A stretch of DNA of 64,000 nt from Typhlomys cinereus (GCA_023101885.1 JALPQD010000390.1:1723257-1787256); one strand, 5' to 3'; shown: positions 1 through 13,294, counted from the first letter of the stretch. Numbers and translations are program-made. The notes: a model not told the origin generated them from the letters alone.

Positions 1-2489
1 ATTAAATTTGAAATTGATATTCTAAGATCACAACCAAATAGGAAAATAAGCATTGTTCATAAATGAAATGAAAAAAAATGTGCCAGTAATATGATCTCTG
101 AAAATGTGTGAAGATCTTAGAAGATTTTATGAATAACAGCTTATATGTCTGGCATATGTGGGGAAGGATGTAAATAGTTCTGACTGCAAACAGACTGGTA
201 AGAATTACTCTGTTATCAAACAAATACCAAAAAAATGTCAGGCAGCTATGGGTAAGGAACATTCTGTGTTACTCTATCCATTCTAAAAGTTTTACAGGTT
301 ATTGAAGAAATATGACATACTATTTAACACTATCAATTGAAGTACAGATACTAGATTGTTTAGTTTAATTAGAAACTATTTTATCTTCATACCTCTTGAG
401 TCTAACTTAATGTGTTTCATGTGAAGAATTAATATATGTATAAAGAGGCATTAGAAATTAGTTTATATACTATAGTTCACTGACCAGGATATTGCCAAAA
501 TATGTTAAAGTAGACTCCAAGGTCATTGTATTTATAAGACCTATTCATAGTCATGGAATAGATCATTGTAGGATTGAATAAAATTCCTAGAGAAAAGTCT
601 AAGACTTTGTTGAACTAAAAAAATCAATATGCTAATTAATGACATAACAGGATAAGAGAAAAAAGCTCATGACACCTAAAAAGGTTTAAGGCAGGTTAAG
701 TATGACTAAAGAGCAGTATGTGAATGAAGTGCAAACATTTAGCAAATTCCTATTTCTAAATCTCAACATAAACAAATGGGAACACAAACAATTATAGATC
801 TTACACAGCACAAATAGCTGAGCAAAAATAAACAGGAGTATCATTCCATATTTTCTATGGCATTATATAAAATGCCTAATATTTAAATAGATTCAGAAAA
901 TAATAGAGTATAATAAATATTTAAAATATTTCAGTAAATTTGTTGAAGGCTTAAAATTTGTGATAGCTGTTAAGTTATTAACTACTAAAGAAAGAATTTT
1001 TACCTGATTTTTAAACACTCATTATTTCAGAAGAATGTAAAATTTAGTTTTACATTAAAAATCACCAAAAATTTAAAAATAAATAATCACAAAAAAGGCC
1101 TATTTTATTCAAAAATGTGTATAACATTTTTATGAATTTGGCCAGTGAAACTAAAATGTTATCTAACATTTTTCTAACATTTTAACAGTGTTTTCTAAAG
1201 TATATGTAAGCTGAAAATGACAATTAAATATACAATTTAAGTACTCATGAATATGCTTTTTGAAATAAAGAAACTGATTTCTTTATCTGACAAAGCTCAA
1301 GGAATGAACAAAGCACAAAAAATAATCATAGTTCAACTATTTGCGTTAGAATGTTTCATTTCTAAAATGTAAATGTCAGTCATGTAATTGAAAATTTTGT
1401 TTTTAAACAACATTGAAAATATAAATATATTGGAGCAGCATACTTAATTTGTTTCCTGTGTCTCAGGATTAGATGGCAATGAACTTGTTCATCAAGTTTA
1501 CAATAGGGCATATACTACATCATGAAGTTGCGTTAACTTAAATCACTTCTATACGTCAAGCCCAAAACATCACCAGAGACAGTACCAAGATCATGATCAT
1601 CTCAGAGATTTTTAATGTGATAAATATTATCAAATTTTATACTTTTAATTTGATATCAGAACTCCAAAAGAGTACAGAACAAATGGCCTCAATTATATTT
1701 CACTATTCACATACCATAGAAATTCAGTTTATTCTTGAGAGCATGCACATGACTGTCAAAAATTATTACCATGTCTTTCTCGGTCAGTAGCTTTCAATAC
1801 TTTTACCTGCTATTACCAACACTACTGTATAGCAATTTCTAATAATTTAAATTTTGTAATAGGTTGCTCTAAATTCAAACTTTGGAAGTAATAAATATAT
1901 TTCTTATAAAATTTATGTGCTTGTAAACTGAAAGAATTGATATTTATTTTAAGTGGCAGTGAAAAGTCTCCAAATATGGATATTAAACTTTAAAAATGGC
2001 ATGGATATAAAGCATTTGAGGGTAAAAGACACTATTTTCGAGTATTGTATGCAATAATATTCTCTTAGAAGATAAATGTGGACACATGCTGTGTCTCAGA
2101 GGAAATTGAAAATAAGATTTTCAGAGATATTTGAAAGATAAATGAACTGATAACCAGTGAGTTGTTACACATACAATGGATTAATTCTGACACTGTTGAC
2201 ATTGTGCCAAAAAATATATTCTTCATGATATATTAGATAAGACTCTAGTGTGTCCAAAGTATTATGCAATATATTTTACAACTGCAAACAACGTTTTATT
2301 GTTCTTCAAGCTAGCTTGTGTATTTAAAGTATGGGTTCAAGATCTATGTCATGATTTTCTTTTGAAATATACACAGTGAAACCCCATACCTGGAAATATC
2401 CAGGGAATGTCTATATAAGTATAACTTCACATACATATAAACACAGCTTTCAATTGATTTAGAAAGATACTCCCGAGAGATTTTCAATG
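1..2489. other. AT-rich intergenic flank, no gene recognised
   Basis: I see no coding region, OR remnant, SINE head or LTR here. The open frames are short and of random AT-rich composition. The stretch just left of 2490 is the 3' flank of OR-1 and may hold its 3' UTR, but no clear polyadenylation context could be fixed. The shared OR upstream element is also absent, so the next OR to the left, if there is one, does not have its promoter here. Confidence 0.6.
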
Positions 2490-3437
2490 TCATGTTAGAT
2501 TCCTGGAGTCCACTTTTCTTTTCATGATTCTAATGAAAGCACCTTTGACTTCTTTGTTTCTAAGACTATAAATGAATGGGTTCAGCATGGGAATCACAAT
2601 CGTGTAAAACACAGAAGCTACCTGATCCTTTCCTAAGGAGTAGGACTTACTTGGTTTCAAATAAGTAAAGATCAGAGTTCCATAAAAGACAGTGACTCCC
2701 AAAAGGTGAGAGGCACAAGTGGAGAAGGCTTTTTGCTTTCCTGATGAGGAACTGATTTTCAAAATTGAGGAAAGAATAAACGTATAGGATAAAAATATCA
2801 TGATAAGAGACACCATCAGGGTGAAACCAGCAAAAATGCATATCACAACTTCAATGGCTTGGGTATCATTACAGGACAGTGCTAAAAGTGGGGATGAATC
2901 ACAAAAAAAGTGATGGATATAGTTGGAGTTACAGAACTCCAATGTACTCATACAAATCATAAGGGCAGAGGAATCCACAGCTCCAAGCATGTATGACCCA
3001 GTGAGGAGGCTGCAGCAGAATTTTGTGGACATGATAACTGAATAGTGCAGAGGATTGCAGATAGCTACGTAGCGGTCATAAGCCATTGAAGAAAGAAGAA
3101 AACATTCAGCACTAGCCAGGAGAACAAAAAAGTTCATCTGTGTGAAGCATCCCATGAAGGAGATGTTCTTGGTTGAAGATAACAAGGTCTGTATAGTTTT
3201 AGGTGTGATGACAGTTGAGTAACTAAGATCAATGAATGAGAGGTGGGAGAGAAAAAAATACATTGGAGTATGAAGGTAGTTATCTAGATGGATGATCAGC
3301 ATCATGCCTGTGTTCCCCGTAACAGTAATCAAGTATATCAGCAGAAACAACACAGAGAGAACCAGCTGGATCTCCTTGGAATCTGTCAGTCCCATCAGGA
3401 TGAAGTCAGGCATATTTGTGAAATTCCAGGTTTTCAT
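2490..3437 (-). CDS. OR-1: olfactory receptor, OR8H-like, intact
   Basis: A 315-residue single-exon class II olfactory receptor, a seven-transmembrane GPCR that signals through Golf in olfactory cilia. Visible marks: N-terminal sequon NFT (N5), second sequon NIS (N91), GN in TM1 (41-42), LHTPMYFFL (55-63), Cys97 and Cys179 for the conserved disulfide, [10 protein letters not shown] (118-127) at the end of TM3, [10 protein letters not shown] (236-245) in TM6, and [13 protein letters not shown] (283-294) in TM7/helix 8. Length is typical. The start is supported by a pyrimidine-rich acceptor ending at about 3443-3448, right before the ATG context. The FILMGLTDS and [17 protein letters not shown] signatures point to OR8H; I cannot name the ortholog. 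The ligand is unknown. The shared upstream element lies 1.2 kb away at 4648-4720. Confidence 0.96.
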   Translation of the reverse strand: MKTWNFTNMPDFILMGLTDSKEIQLVLSVLFLLIYLITVTGNTGMMLIIHLDNYLHTPMYFFLSHLSFIDLSYSTVITPKTIQTLLSSTKNISFMGCFTQMNFFVLLASAECFLLSSMAYDRYVAICNPLHYSVIMSTKFCCSLLTGSYMLGAVDSSALMICMSTLEFCNSNYIHHFFCDSSPLLALSCNDTQAIEVVICIFAGFTLMVSLIMIFLSYTFILSSILKISSSSGKQKAFSTCASHLLGVTVFYGTLIFTYLKPSKSYSLGKDQVASVFYTIVIPMLNPFIYSLRNKEVKGAFIRIMKRKVDSRNLT

Positions 3438-4163
3438 AGTGAACTGCTAGGAAATTGAAGGTGATATTTATCTTGAATGACTTAGAAAAGGACATGGCTT
3501 ATGTGCACATCCCAGAATTTTCATAATTCATTTCACTTGCCTCAAAATTGATAATGATTACATAGATTTAAGTGTAAACCATGTTTGACAACAGTAGAGA
3601 TGTGTATAACATGATATTTGGATATAACATTTTTAACTAGCAATAAATGGAACTTATCCATAGCTGCAAGAGAAGTGGTAGATTTAAATGCTTCTTATAA
3701 TGACACGTTTAATATAAATAAAATATGTATTATGTCATAGATACCACTTTTATCCAGTAATTTTGGAAGATGAAAACCATAAAGAAAAATCAATTGACTT
3801 GTGAATAGAGTGCCAGTGGTCTTTTGTTTACTGTGATTTTGAAAAGGTAGCTTGGTTTATAACAGCATGTGTATGACTGTGCATCCTCATTCAGGAAAAA
3901 AATCCAAATAAAATACAAATAAAAAGACTGAAACACAAATGTATCATTTTGCTTTTTCTCTTTTTGAAATACTAATTAATAATAACTACAGTTTCTAGGA
4001 CTTTAATAGGTTGCATTTAAGCACGCAACTCTTAATGAAGACCTATTCTTTCATGGACATTCATACTTCTTATAAAATATCATTTTTGAAGTGCAATTAT
4101 TAAGAGTTTCAGGCTATATTGATTCTTTGTTTCTGTTTCCATAAAACCTGAGGTGACTGGATA

Positions 4164-4165
<2 letters not shown>

Positions 4166-4201
<36 letters not shown>
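4166..4201. repeat. (AT)n microsatellite
   Basis: An uninterrupted run of TA dinucleotides in the upstream intron or flank of OR-1. It is a simple repeat with no sign of function. Confidence 0.9.
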
Positions 4202-4202
<1 letters not shown>

Positions 4203-4647
4203 AATAGAATCTCTGCTTTATTTTTTCCTAACCTGAGTCCTTCTATTTTTAAGTATACTTACTGTGAACCAAACATTGCAGAATGCAGAACTGCAAAATG
4301 CCACTTCCAATATCATATAGCTGACTTTATCATCTCCCAATATTTCTTTAAAATGAAGTAACAAAATCCCTTCAAGGATCTGGAATTTTCTATACTATAA
4401 CACTTATTTTTCTTGAGCTTATTGTTTTCCACTTTGGAAGCATTCATTGTGTTCCTAATTGAGAGACAAATTAAATCACATAGAAACTTTTCTCAGGTCT
4501 TGATCAAATGTAAATTTTGTCAAGAATGTCTGACTCAGAAGAAGTCCAGGGAGAGAGTAATAAGGTAGAGTACTGGGTTCATCAATTTTCTACTTTTATG
4601 ATTCCAGGTCACTTTGTGAAAGGTCATTGAGCATCACTCAACCTCAA

Positions 4648-4720
4648 GTCATCCTCAGGGGCCAATTTGCAAGTAAGACTTCTTGGCATGCTTTCACAGA
4701 ACAAACTTCAAGGACTAATT
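4648..4720 (-). promoter_or_regulatory. Shared OR upstream element, OR-1 copy
   Basis: The plus strand reads gtcatcctcaggggccaatt, then a spacer, then ttggcatgctttc and caaggacta. Related blocks stand upstream of seven other OR loci in this window. In the gene direction the core is CCCCTGAGGATGA, near to the Olf1/EBF site type found at OR promoters. It lies 1.2 kb before the ATG, a normal distance for an OR promoter with a non-coding first exon. The role is inferred; the conservation is seen. Confidence 0.55.
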
Positions 4721-6240
4721 CAACTATGTTTTTATTTTTTCCTCAGTAGCCGGATAATGACAAGTCTCATCCCTGACACACTAAATTAAGTTTCATAATT
4801 AAATATGTACTAAATGTATATAAATTGAATTGACAATAATTATGTAAAATAAATAAATTGACAATTGTTAATTACATAAATTTATGAAGCATAATGACAA
4901 TATCATGGCATTTTTAACTAGCACTAAATGGACAAAAATTTCAGATACTTATAATTATTTATGTTACTGATGGCAATCTCAATGATGCAATGGTAAATTT
5001 TTGACTAAATAATCTATGTTTATAGTTTTATCTTTCAGTGATAATTTTTTTAAAAAAACACAACAGTACTTGGGAAGAGAATCAAGAGGAGACTATGACT
5101 ACCTAATGAGAATCAGAAATAAATATTCTTTAAATCTTGCCTTAATTAATGATGAAATCAATTGTTTTGTATATATTGAAATTATTTGTACAAGAATATG
5201 TGTTAAAACTCCAACATTTCAGAACATAGTTTATAGGTGTGGTCATATAGATATTTCTACTGTTTAATGTATTATGTCTTTGAGGAACAATATAGGGACA
5301 ATATTACTCAGTAAAGGAAACTTAGTTGATGTGTATAGAAGAGGAAAATATGTAGACTAAAAAAATGGCATCCACCTGTTTGAGAAATAGAAGATCTTGA
5401 CAGTTGCATAAAGGCTTTTGCACAAATATTGCTGTAAAGGATGCTTTGTTTCCCAAGGTCAGAGAGTCTTCTTTTATTTTTTTAAACATCAACATAAGTG
5501 TTCACTACAAGTATAAACTTTTAAAATTACTTCTCTCAATTCACGATAAGGGTTCCAAAATTGGACTTTGGCTAGGTATACAGACAGGTGTTTCTACCTA
5601 CTGAGCCTATTCACTGGCCTACTATGTACTACTATGTGATTCTACTATGAAATAATGATCTTACTAGGTGAGATGAATTTCAAATAGTTTGATTTGCAGT
5701 CCCTTCATGGCTTGTTCTATTCAACATGTGTATGTGTGAATAGAGCATTTGTATTTCTCTTGATAAGTGTTTACACTGCTCACTGCTTCATTTTGCAATT
5801 TTTCACATGCCCTTTTGGTTTTTCATGTTACAAGTTCTCTACATTAATCCCCATCACATGAAAGGTTACAAACATAATCCAGTTTTTTAAACAGCATCTT
5901 CAGTCAGCAATTAGTTAATGTTAATATTGGGCCAGGATAATAAAAATAAATTATTCCAGTGGGGTTCAATATGGTATGCAAAACATCACCTTAAACTCAT
6001 GAAATGTTTATAAAATCTATACAGTGAAACAATATTACAGGAACAATTTAAGATTTTATTGCATAAAAGAAGGCTTGGTTGTCCATTTTGTAAGGTTAAA
6101 ATTTAATTATGAATAGTCTCCAGCTGTTAATAATAATTCAAATATTAACTCTCTTCATTACCTATATAAGATCTTTTGAGTATTGCCTGAATCAAAGTAC
6201 AAAGCAAACATATTTGCTGTAATATGATTATCTGTTTAGC
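4721..6240. other. Intergenic, no gene seen
   Basis: AT-rich DNA between the OR-1 upstream element and a B1-like fragment. Open frames at 5016-5267 and 5404-5604 have no recognisable domain and no paralog in the window. I treat them as chance. Confidence 0.55.
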
Positions 6241-6247
6241 AGCCTTT

Positions 6248-6412
6248 TTTATTAGGACTTTATTTTCTGACATGATCTTGCTGTATATCCTTGGTGATAT
6301 AATATTTGAATTGTAGCTTTGGTTGTCCTGGAGCTAATGAAAATCCTCCTGCTCAGTGTCCTGTGTTACTCAAATACAAATACATACCACCAGACCTAGC
6401 TTAACCAGGACT
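6248..6412 (-). repeat. Diverged B1-like (7SL) SINE fragment
   Basis: The plus strand holds a B1/Alu-type antisense pattern: a segment like 'gctttggttgtcctggagct', then 'cctcctgctcagtgtcctgtgttactcaaat' in broken form, and ending 'accaccagacctagct'. It is old and diverged. The alternative is another 7SL- or ID-derived SINE. Confidence 0.45.
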
Positions 6413-8470
6413 CGTTTTGAAGCAAGGATACTCTTCTCCAATGTTATTCAGTCATTTTAGTAATTGTGTTTACATTATGTAGCATTTTGACATGAAAACA
6501 CTAAGTAGAATGTATCTTTACTATTTTACCATCATCTTATATGAAGGATCTGATCTAATAACCTGAGTTCTACCACTGGATCTCAAATAAAAGTAAAAGT
6601 AAAGAACCCACCACACAAACTTTATATCTATCTTTCATACACACTGTGGCACATGAACCAACAAACACATCCCAAACAACACAGATGACAGAACAAAAGC
6701 AACTCAGAGTGTTTTTGTTGACATGTGAAAATTCTAATCTTTAAAACAGCTTTAGAAAGTGGAGAATTTAATACTTTTTAAAATATAAACTAATTAATTG
6801 GAAGTTTAGCATTTGTAAAAATAAAAGTTAAATTATGAATTACTGAAGACTTTATTCCTGTTTTAGATTTTCTGAAAGAAATGTAGAAAAAATGCTCCAT
6901 ATAATTTTACATGAATCATAAACATAAATTTCAAAAATAAGTAAACATAGAATCTTGTCAAAAAAGTCAGGAATAATTTTTATAAAATTAGAGTAACAAA
7001 AGTTGAGAACATGAAATTATCAAATCTAAAATATAATCATTCAAACTGAAATAAAAAGATATATAAATATATTTGATGACATGAAGAAAATGTAAATGTA
7101 TGATCAAATTTTTGTTTTGAGCAAAACAATATGTCAATCATTTCATTCATTAATTTTTTAAACATATGAAGACTAAATAATCATATAAGAAATACCATCA
7201 TATCAAATCCACTTTGTATGTCCATGAATGTGATGGTTAAAGAATGTTTATCAAGTTTTCACATAAGGAGTACCACTGCTTATTTAGCTTGACCATCTTA
7301 CAGTACACTAGGACAAAAGCAATACCAGAGGAAAGAACAAAACCACATTTATCTGAGGGACAGAACAAATGGCAAAAACAGAAAAAGAATATATAACACT
7401 GGATGTGAATTTTTCTTGTATATGCGTGTAAAATCATTTTTTGTAATTAGAGATTCAGAAGAACATGCACATGTCACTAATCTTCACAGTGTTTCCAAGG
7501 ATTAATAATTTTAAATATTTTTAAAATCCTCTCTGTCATTTGCCTGTATCACTTTTCTATAATTTACTTCTAATTTAATAATGACCTCTACATCTAAATG
7601 TGGGAAGGAATTATTATGTATTTTTCAGATATTTGCCTATTTTCAGAATTAAATCAAGAGCAAAAAGCTCTAATAGTTATCTTTCAATTAAAGTCACAAT
7701 CATTCACAAAGTATGACAGGTATATATCTTGTAGCAACTAATGACAAGAGACATCGTTTATGGTCGATTCCAAGCATCTTTTTGTCACTTATTATAAACA
7801 TGCTGCTCTATTTTATAAATATTTAGTTATTCATTTGAAGGAGAGAGAGGGAAGAGAAAAGAGACCCATATGCAGGAATGCCATAACTTGCTACATGACT
7901 ACCGTTCTTACCTTCTAGCATACAGGCTTCTGGAGAGGAAAATGAAGGCTCCAGAAAACAAGTAAATAGTTTAAAAGCTGAACTATCCCACTGGTACCTG
8001 AAATATGATTATTCTTGTATTTTCTACAACTGAGGAAATAGAAACTCAGAATTTCAGGGACTCATAAATGATTCTATAGCCAGAAGGCTATTTGATATTA
8101 AAAGTATTCTGAAGATGTCACTACCTAAAATTTTGTTTTTAATAATATAATTATCTAAAATTTCAGTACGCACAAAATATTGTCTCATAGGTTCAGCAAC
8201 TGAGATCCAATTGAGCCTAGCTTTTACTTTAAAAGCAAGTTGCCATTGAAAACATTTATTTATACTATGGGTTTAACGCATATTTCATGATTTCAGATTA
8301 TGACACAGATTGCTTAATTCACAATCATGAAAATTTCTAAGACATGTACATGGATAGAAAGGAAGCTACTAGTATCAGAAATATTTCTCTGACTTATTTT
8401 TACAGAGGTAAAACAAAAAAGTACTCAGTGGGAAATTAATAAAGCCTAAAAGCATAGAATATCAGTTAAT
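6413..8470. other. Intergenic 3' flank of OR-2, no gene seen
   Basis: AT-rich sequence with a purine-rich patch at about 7840-7940 that could be an old repeat. No coding signal was found. Confidence 0.5.
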
Positions 8471-9406
8471 TTACCTGGCTGTCTTTCTCTTCACGACTCT
8501 AATGAAAGCATTTTTCACTTCCTTATTTCTAAGACTATAAATGAGTGGGTTCAGCATGGGTATCACAATATTGTAAAATACAGAAGCTACTTGATCCTTT
8601 CCCAAGGAGTAGGACTTACTTGGTCTCAAATAAGTAAAGATCATAGTACTATAGAAGGTGGTGACAGCCAGAAGATGAGAAGCACATGTGGAGAAGGCTT
8701 TTTGCTTTCCAGAGAAGGAACTGATTTTCAAAATGGTAGACAGGATGGACATGTAGGATACAGACACTGTGATAAGGGAAACCAGTAGGGTAGAGCCAGC
8801 AAAAATGAATATAATGATTTCAATGGTATAGGTGTCATTACAAGATAGGGCTAACAGAGGGGAAGTGTCACAGAAAAAGTGATGTATTACCTTAGAGTTG
8901 CAAAAATCCAACTTGCTCATGCAAAGCACATAGACCGTAGAATCTATAGCCCCAATAATATAAGACCCAGCAAGGAGGACCTGACAGACTCTTGTGGACA
9001 TGATGATTGGATACTGCAGTGGATTGCAGATAGCTACATAGCGATCATATGCCATTGAGGAGAGAAGAGAGCATTCAGTAGCAGCTAAGACCACAAAGAA
9101 ATACATCTGTGCAAAACAGCCCATGAAGGAAATATTCTTCTTGGAAGTCAGCAGGTTTTCTAAGGTTTTAGGTGTGACAACAGTTGAGAAACTGAGGTCA
9201 ATGAAAGACAGATGGGTGAGAAAAAAATACATTGGTGTGTGAAGCTGGGCGTCTAGCCGAATGATCAATATCATCCCCATGTTCCCTAGCACAGTAACCA
9301 GATATATGAAGAGAAACAACAGAGAGAGAACCAGCTGGATCTCCTTGGAATCTGTCAGTCCCATCAGGATGAAACCAGACACAGAGGTGTCATTCCTGGT
9401 GTCCAT
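8471..9406 (-). CDS. OR-2: olfactory receptor, OR8H-like, intact
   Basis: A 311-residue single-exon class II OR. Sequon NDT at N5, GN at 41-42, LHTPMYFFL at 55-63, Cys97/Cys179, [10 protein letters not shown] at 118-127, [10 protein letters not shown] at about 236-245 and [13 protein letters not shown] in TM7/helix 8 are all intact. The C-terminus is a few residues shorter than in its neighbours and ends in KRKTAR. The start is backed by an acceptor (tttctcaacag on the minus strand) whose exon side begins near 9422, 16 bases before the ATG. The shared upstream element is at 10561-10630. It is one of the more diverged intact members in TM4-ECL2 ([17 protein letters not shown]), so it probably binds different odorants from its neighbours; that is inference. 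Confidence 0.96.
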   Translation of the reverse strand: MDTRNDTSVSGFILMGLTDSKEIQLVLSLLFLFIYLVTVLGNMGMILIIRLDAQLHTPMYFFLTHLSFIDLSFSTVVTPKTLENLLTSKKNISFMGCFAQMYFFVVLAATECSLLSSMAYDRYVAICNPLQYPIIMSTRVCQVLLAGSYIIGAIDSTVYVLCMSKLDFCNSKVIHHFFCDTSPLLALSCNDTYTIEIIIFIFAGSTLLVSLITVSVSYMSILSTILKISSFSGKQKAFSTCASHLLAVTTFYSTMIFTYLRPSKSYSLGKDQVASVFYNIVIPMLNPLIYSLRNKEVKNAFIRVVKRKTAR

Positions 9407-10520
9407 AGTGAGCTGCCCTGAACTGTTGAGAAATCAAAAATGATGACAGGCCTGAATGAACTATAAAACTGTTTTTGTTTGAATGTGCATTCCAAAATTT
9501 TTATACTTATGCCCAGTTGTTTACACTATTTTATTGTAGTATAATCCATTATTTAAAAATCTACATAGATATAAACTGACAATTGAATACTTCATAAGAA
9601 AGGATAAAAAATCATGACTTCAATTAACATAATATTTTCAAGTGTTTTCCTCTAATAGCACCTCTTGTCTATATAATTCATTACACTACAGATTCTACTA
9701 TAATCCATTAATTTTAGATAAGCACATGGAAGATAAAGGACAAAAAAAAGCTTAAGAGAATTGGGTGTGAATGTATCTTGACTCTGATTTTATAAATATA
9801 ATTTGATTTTTAAAAAGTATGAATGTAACTCTGTATCCTTTGTTAGATTTAACTTAGTAAACTCAAAGTAAATTTTAGAAAAATAATAAAACAGAAATGA
9901 AATATATTACTTATTGCTCACTTCTTTGCAATATCAATTGAGATTAACTGCAAGTAATTTTAACTTTTGCAGTACTTTAAGTGGATACACAGAGAGATAA
10001 TGATTAAGGAAGAAATTTTTATTGAAATGGTACTTTCCAATTATGAGCATTCCTTGTAGGATCTTATCCCATCAGCTCTCTAATTCTAATTCCAAAAATT
10101 CCAACATTATAAATATTGAAAATTAGAGATACATGCATTCTTTTTCTAAAAGCACCTTATTTATTCTCAACTCTCTAGAGTTTTTTCATTTACAAAAGTA
10201 CTTACCTTGAGTATAAACTGTTGTCCTAAAATATGTTGAAAGAATAGTTTTAAAAATCTGTTTTTAATTTTTCTCACCCAAAAAAGGAAGTATTTTTGCA
10301 TGTGAAAATATCTGTATGATAAGATTTATTTTCCTTGAAATTATTATTTCCACATTTTTGTTCTTTCATTTTTTTATTAAGTGGGGAGGTAAATAAATTA
10401 CATCAACACTATTATTGTAGTCCTGATTAAATGGAAAGTTGCAGTAGAAGATATAACCCTAACAAGCCCAGAGAGCCATGTTGAACGTAAGCAGGACAAT
10501 ACATGTTGCCTCTTGCTGTG
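9407..10520. other. Upstream flank of OR-2
   Basis: Non-coding. The splice acceptor of OR-2 ends at about 9423. The rest should be the intron before the coding exon. The segment near 10400-10450 (plus strand 'gtcctgattaaatggaaag') is related to segments upstream of OR-1, OR-7 and OR-8, so part of it is ancestral OR flank. Confidence 0.5.
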
Positions 10521-10523
10521 GAT

Positions 10524-10536
10524 CTTTATATAAGGA
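10524..10536 (-). promoter_or_regulatory. TATA-like box beside the OR-2 upstream element
   Basis: On the minus strand CTTATATAAAG lies about 35-45 bases downstream of the EBF-like core of the 10561-10630 element, the spacing expected of a core promoter. Other copies hold only weaker TATA-like strings at this place. Whether it fixes a transcription start is inferred. Confidence 0.35.
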
Positions 10537-10560
10537 TTTGGGCACATGAGGCCATAATTG

Positions 10561-10630
10561 GTCATCCTCATGGGCCAATTCATGCCACATTATTTGGCAG
10601 GCTTTCAAGATACAAAGTTCAAGGACAAAT
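10561..10630 (-). promoter_or_regulatory. Shared OR upstream element, OR-2 copy
   Basis: The plus strand reads gtcatcctcatgggccaatt, followed by ttatttggcaggctttcaag and aaggacaaattc. It keeps the order and spacing of the OR-1 copy, with one change inside the core (ctcatggg in place of ctcagggg). It lies 1.16 kb upstream of the ATG. Confidence 0.5.
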
Positions 10631-11399
10631 TCGACACTTACTTTTCCTTGAACCCTGACAATGAGGAGTTGTCTTCTTTTCTGAGGCACTTAATTAAAAT
10701 ACATATGCACACACACACACACACATTGTTACGTATATAGATAGATGGATAGATATTAGACAATATTTATGAAAGATAGTACACTGATTGAATTAGGAGT
10801 TTTTCATTAGCGGAAAATAGATGGAATGAAAAAAATTCACTAAAGAAATATTCTAAATTAAAAAATATGATTTTTCAGGAGTCAAATGTGTTTATGAGAG
10901 AAAAGAAACAATACGTAAAAATAAGTTCATGAAAGGTCAGTGAACATGCATCTGAACACCTCTTAGCATTGTGTTCTTGAAAGCATTTTGTCTTTTGAAT
11001 TACGTTTGAGCACAAAACACTTTTGACATATACATTTTCATAATTACTATGTGACATGAGCATTTTATGTCCATTTTGCAATTAGAATTTTATATAACAT
11101 GATCTGCTTTATGTCAGTCTTTTGTAAGCACTGTAATTTCATGGATCTTGTTTTTCCCAGTGCTCAACATTGCTTTGTTGATGGCCAGGCCATGAGCTGA
11201 TAAACACACATTTTAAGGTGTCCCAGGGTTGAAAAGGTGTTTATTCTTGTTTAATGAAGACATCTATTTTTTCAGCATGCAGCATGTGTGTGTAATGCTT
11301 TTTAATTCTTTATGAAATTTTGTGTTTTTAATAGAATGTATTGAGGGAATAATTTAATTTCTATTGGACAACTACTTCAGTTAGAAATGTCCCATCCTG

Positions 11400-11815
11400 T
11401 GGGAACCATACACACCACCTCTCTGATCTTTACCTCACTTTTCCAATAATTCTTAGGACGTTTATTCGCAATGCACAGACTAAAAGAGATTGTGGCCACA
11501 CCCATCAAGCATTCTCTTCTTTTGGCTCTCCTGCCACTTAGACATACCATGAGCTCTGTCTTGTCCTAGCCATTTTTCAGGGCAGCTCTTTCTCTTTTGT
11601 TTCTGATCTTAAGCTATCCCTTCTGCTCTAATGCTCTCCCTCCAGAAGGCTATGACTTCCTCCTTACCTCCCTTGGAACAAGCATCCAAGAGTTTTTGCC
11701 TTCTTTCATTTACAATAAAATCCTTTTCTGAATTTTCCAACATGTTCTGATTTCAATCTTCAGCTCCAGAACACAATAACCCAAGGGAAAACCAACCCAA
11801 CAACAATATCACAAC
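11400..11815 (+). mobile_element. LTR fragment, old copy
   Basis: Contains AATAAA near 11717 followed by an R/U5-like stretch (catgttctgatttcaatctt, ctccagaacacaa) that closely parallels the LTRs at 62240-62334 (plus) and 63798-64000 (minus). The upstream boundary is unclear and no internal region was recognised, so it may be a solo LTR. It is more diverged than the other two. Confidence 0.5.
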
Positions 11816-12159
11816 AGAAAGATACGCCTGTCCTAACCTATTCAATATTTTGTAATTGTTATTGAATATCTCATTTCGTATGTACATGAACAGGACAAAA
11901 GCTTCCTTGAATGAAAAGAAAAAGAGTTTGAAATATTATTTGAAAAATGCTAAATATTTCCTTTAAGATAATTTTCCCTAGTAAGACACAGAGTGAGATC
12001 TGAGGAAACAGTTCTCATTGCTCTTGGGTTAATTCTTTATGAAATTAGTTGTCTCCTGCTTTTTTATTGACTCCATGTTTTCTACATTTTTATTTTCTCT
12101 TTTTCTCATCTCTTATATTCACCCTTTCCTGAATTACTTTTAGTGTAATGTAGTTTTGT

Positions 12160-12436
12160 TTCTACTGTATGTGTGTGTGCATTTGTGTGTGTGTGTGTGT
12201 GTGTGTGTATACATATATACATCAGAGGGCACTGTGTGTGCCTGTGGTGTCCCAAGGGTGACTTTGGGAATCATCCTGCACTGCTCCACCTCCTTTTTAT
12301 TTCACTCTGTGATGGCTGCCAGAGCCAGAAGTGCAATCACCTATCTGGTATTTTTAAAGTGGAATCCTGGACTTGAACACATGTCCTTCTTCTTTTGAGG
12401 AAGAGTCACAACCCCTGAGCCATCTCTCAAGGCCAG
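12160..12436 (-). repeat. Older tRNA-derived SINE (B2 superfamily), with (GT)n tail
   Basis: Reverse orientation: the GT-rich tail at 12170-12208 comes first and the tRNA-like head ends with 'cctgagccatctctcaaggcc'. The body shows 'atcagagggcactgtg...gtcccaagggtgactttgggaatcatcc', which marks the older subfamily shared with the copies at 34103, 34759, 45441 and 46811. Confidence 0.8.
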
Positions 12437-12949
12437 TGTTTCTACTTTTTTATTATTTTGATATTTTCATGAGCAGATACAAATGAATTTTTGTTTTTAC
12501 ACTTTCCTGCCCAGACCTATGTCACTTCCCATCTCACCCATAGGTTCTCCTTTCAACTCAGGGTCTCTCCTGTCCCCATGTCCCTTTGCATGTGTGTGCT
12601 ACCCATGGAGTCCCAAACAGGATGCCTGCACTTGCAAGTACATGGGCACCCACTGTAGCATGAAGAGCAATCCAGGGAGGTTTTGTAAGTGACCTTTGGA
12701 CCTCCAAGGGTACAAATAGTGACCTCTGAAACACATGTGACACAGGTAAAAAAAGAAATATAGATAGTAGATAATAAATATATCAGAGCAAAAAATAATT
12801 ATATTGCATTGGCTTAGGATACATCTAATCTTTGAACTATGTTAGAAAAATGGGTTAATATATAACACATATGTGAAGACTTAGATAATTTTTTAATTAG
12901 TTGGAAATTTCGTATTTGAAAAAAATCACATTAAAATGTGAAAAAATGG

Positions 12950-13238
12950 GGGCTGGAGAGAGGCTCAGGGGTTAAGCCTCTGCCTTGCAGGCTGAAGGTC
13001 CTGAGTTCGGATCCCAGACCCACGTATAGACACCGGGAGGAAGCGGGGGCGGCCTGCGTTTCTGGACCTGGTAGGGTGGAGCCTGTGAATCCCGGTGCAG
13101 AGTAAACAAGGAGGAGGTGGAGGTGGTTCATGGTGGTTTCCAAATTTGTCTGTGGTTCTACACACACACACATACATACACACACATACACTACGCGCAC
13201 ACACATACATGCACAATTAAATAATAAAATAAATAAAT
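12950..13238 (+). mobile_element. Young SINE copy 1 (long subfamily)
   Basis: The tRNA-like head begins ggctggagag. It carries an A-box-like ctcaggggttaag and a B-box-like gagttcggatcc. The body ends in a CA-rich stretch and an ATAA-type tail. It is flanked by a perfect 16-bp target-site duplication, aaatgtgaaaaaatgg (12934-12949 and 13239-13254). It keeps the 'gtaaacaagg' segment missing in copies 2, 4, 5 and 6. Confidence 0.9.
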
Positions 13239-13294
13239 AAATGTGAAAAAATGGTTATACTAGATTTTATGTATAATTTTGTTATTTATTAATT

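Noticed and set aside
2647..2841. Out-of-frame minus-strand frames inside OR coding exons (also 40396-40602, 8591-8788, 31603-31848, 32014-32298)
   Set aside because: They are shadows of the OR exons in other frames.
12950..13025. tRNA gene in the SINE head
   Set aside because: A- and B-box-like sequences are present, but the cloverleaf is not intact and the head is fused to a SINE body. It is a tRNA-derived retroposon.
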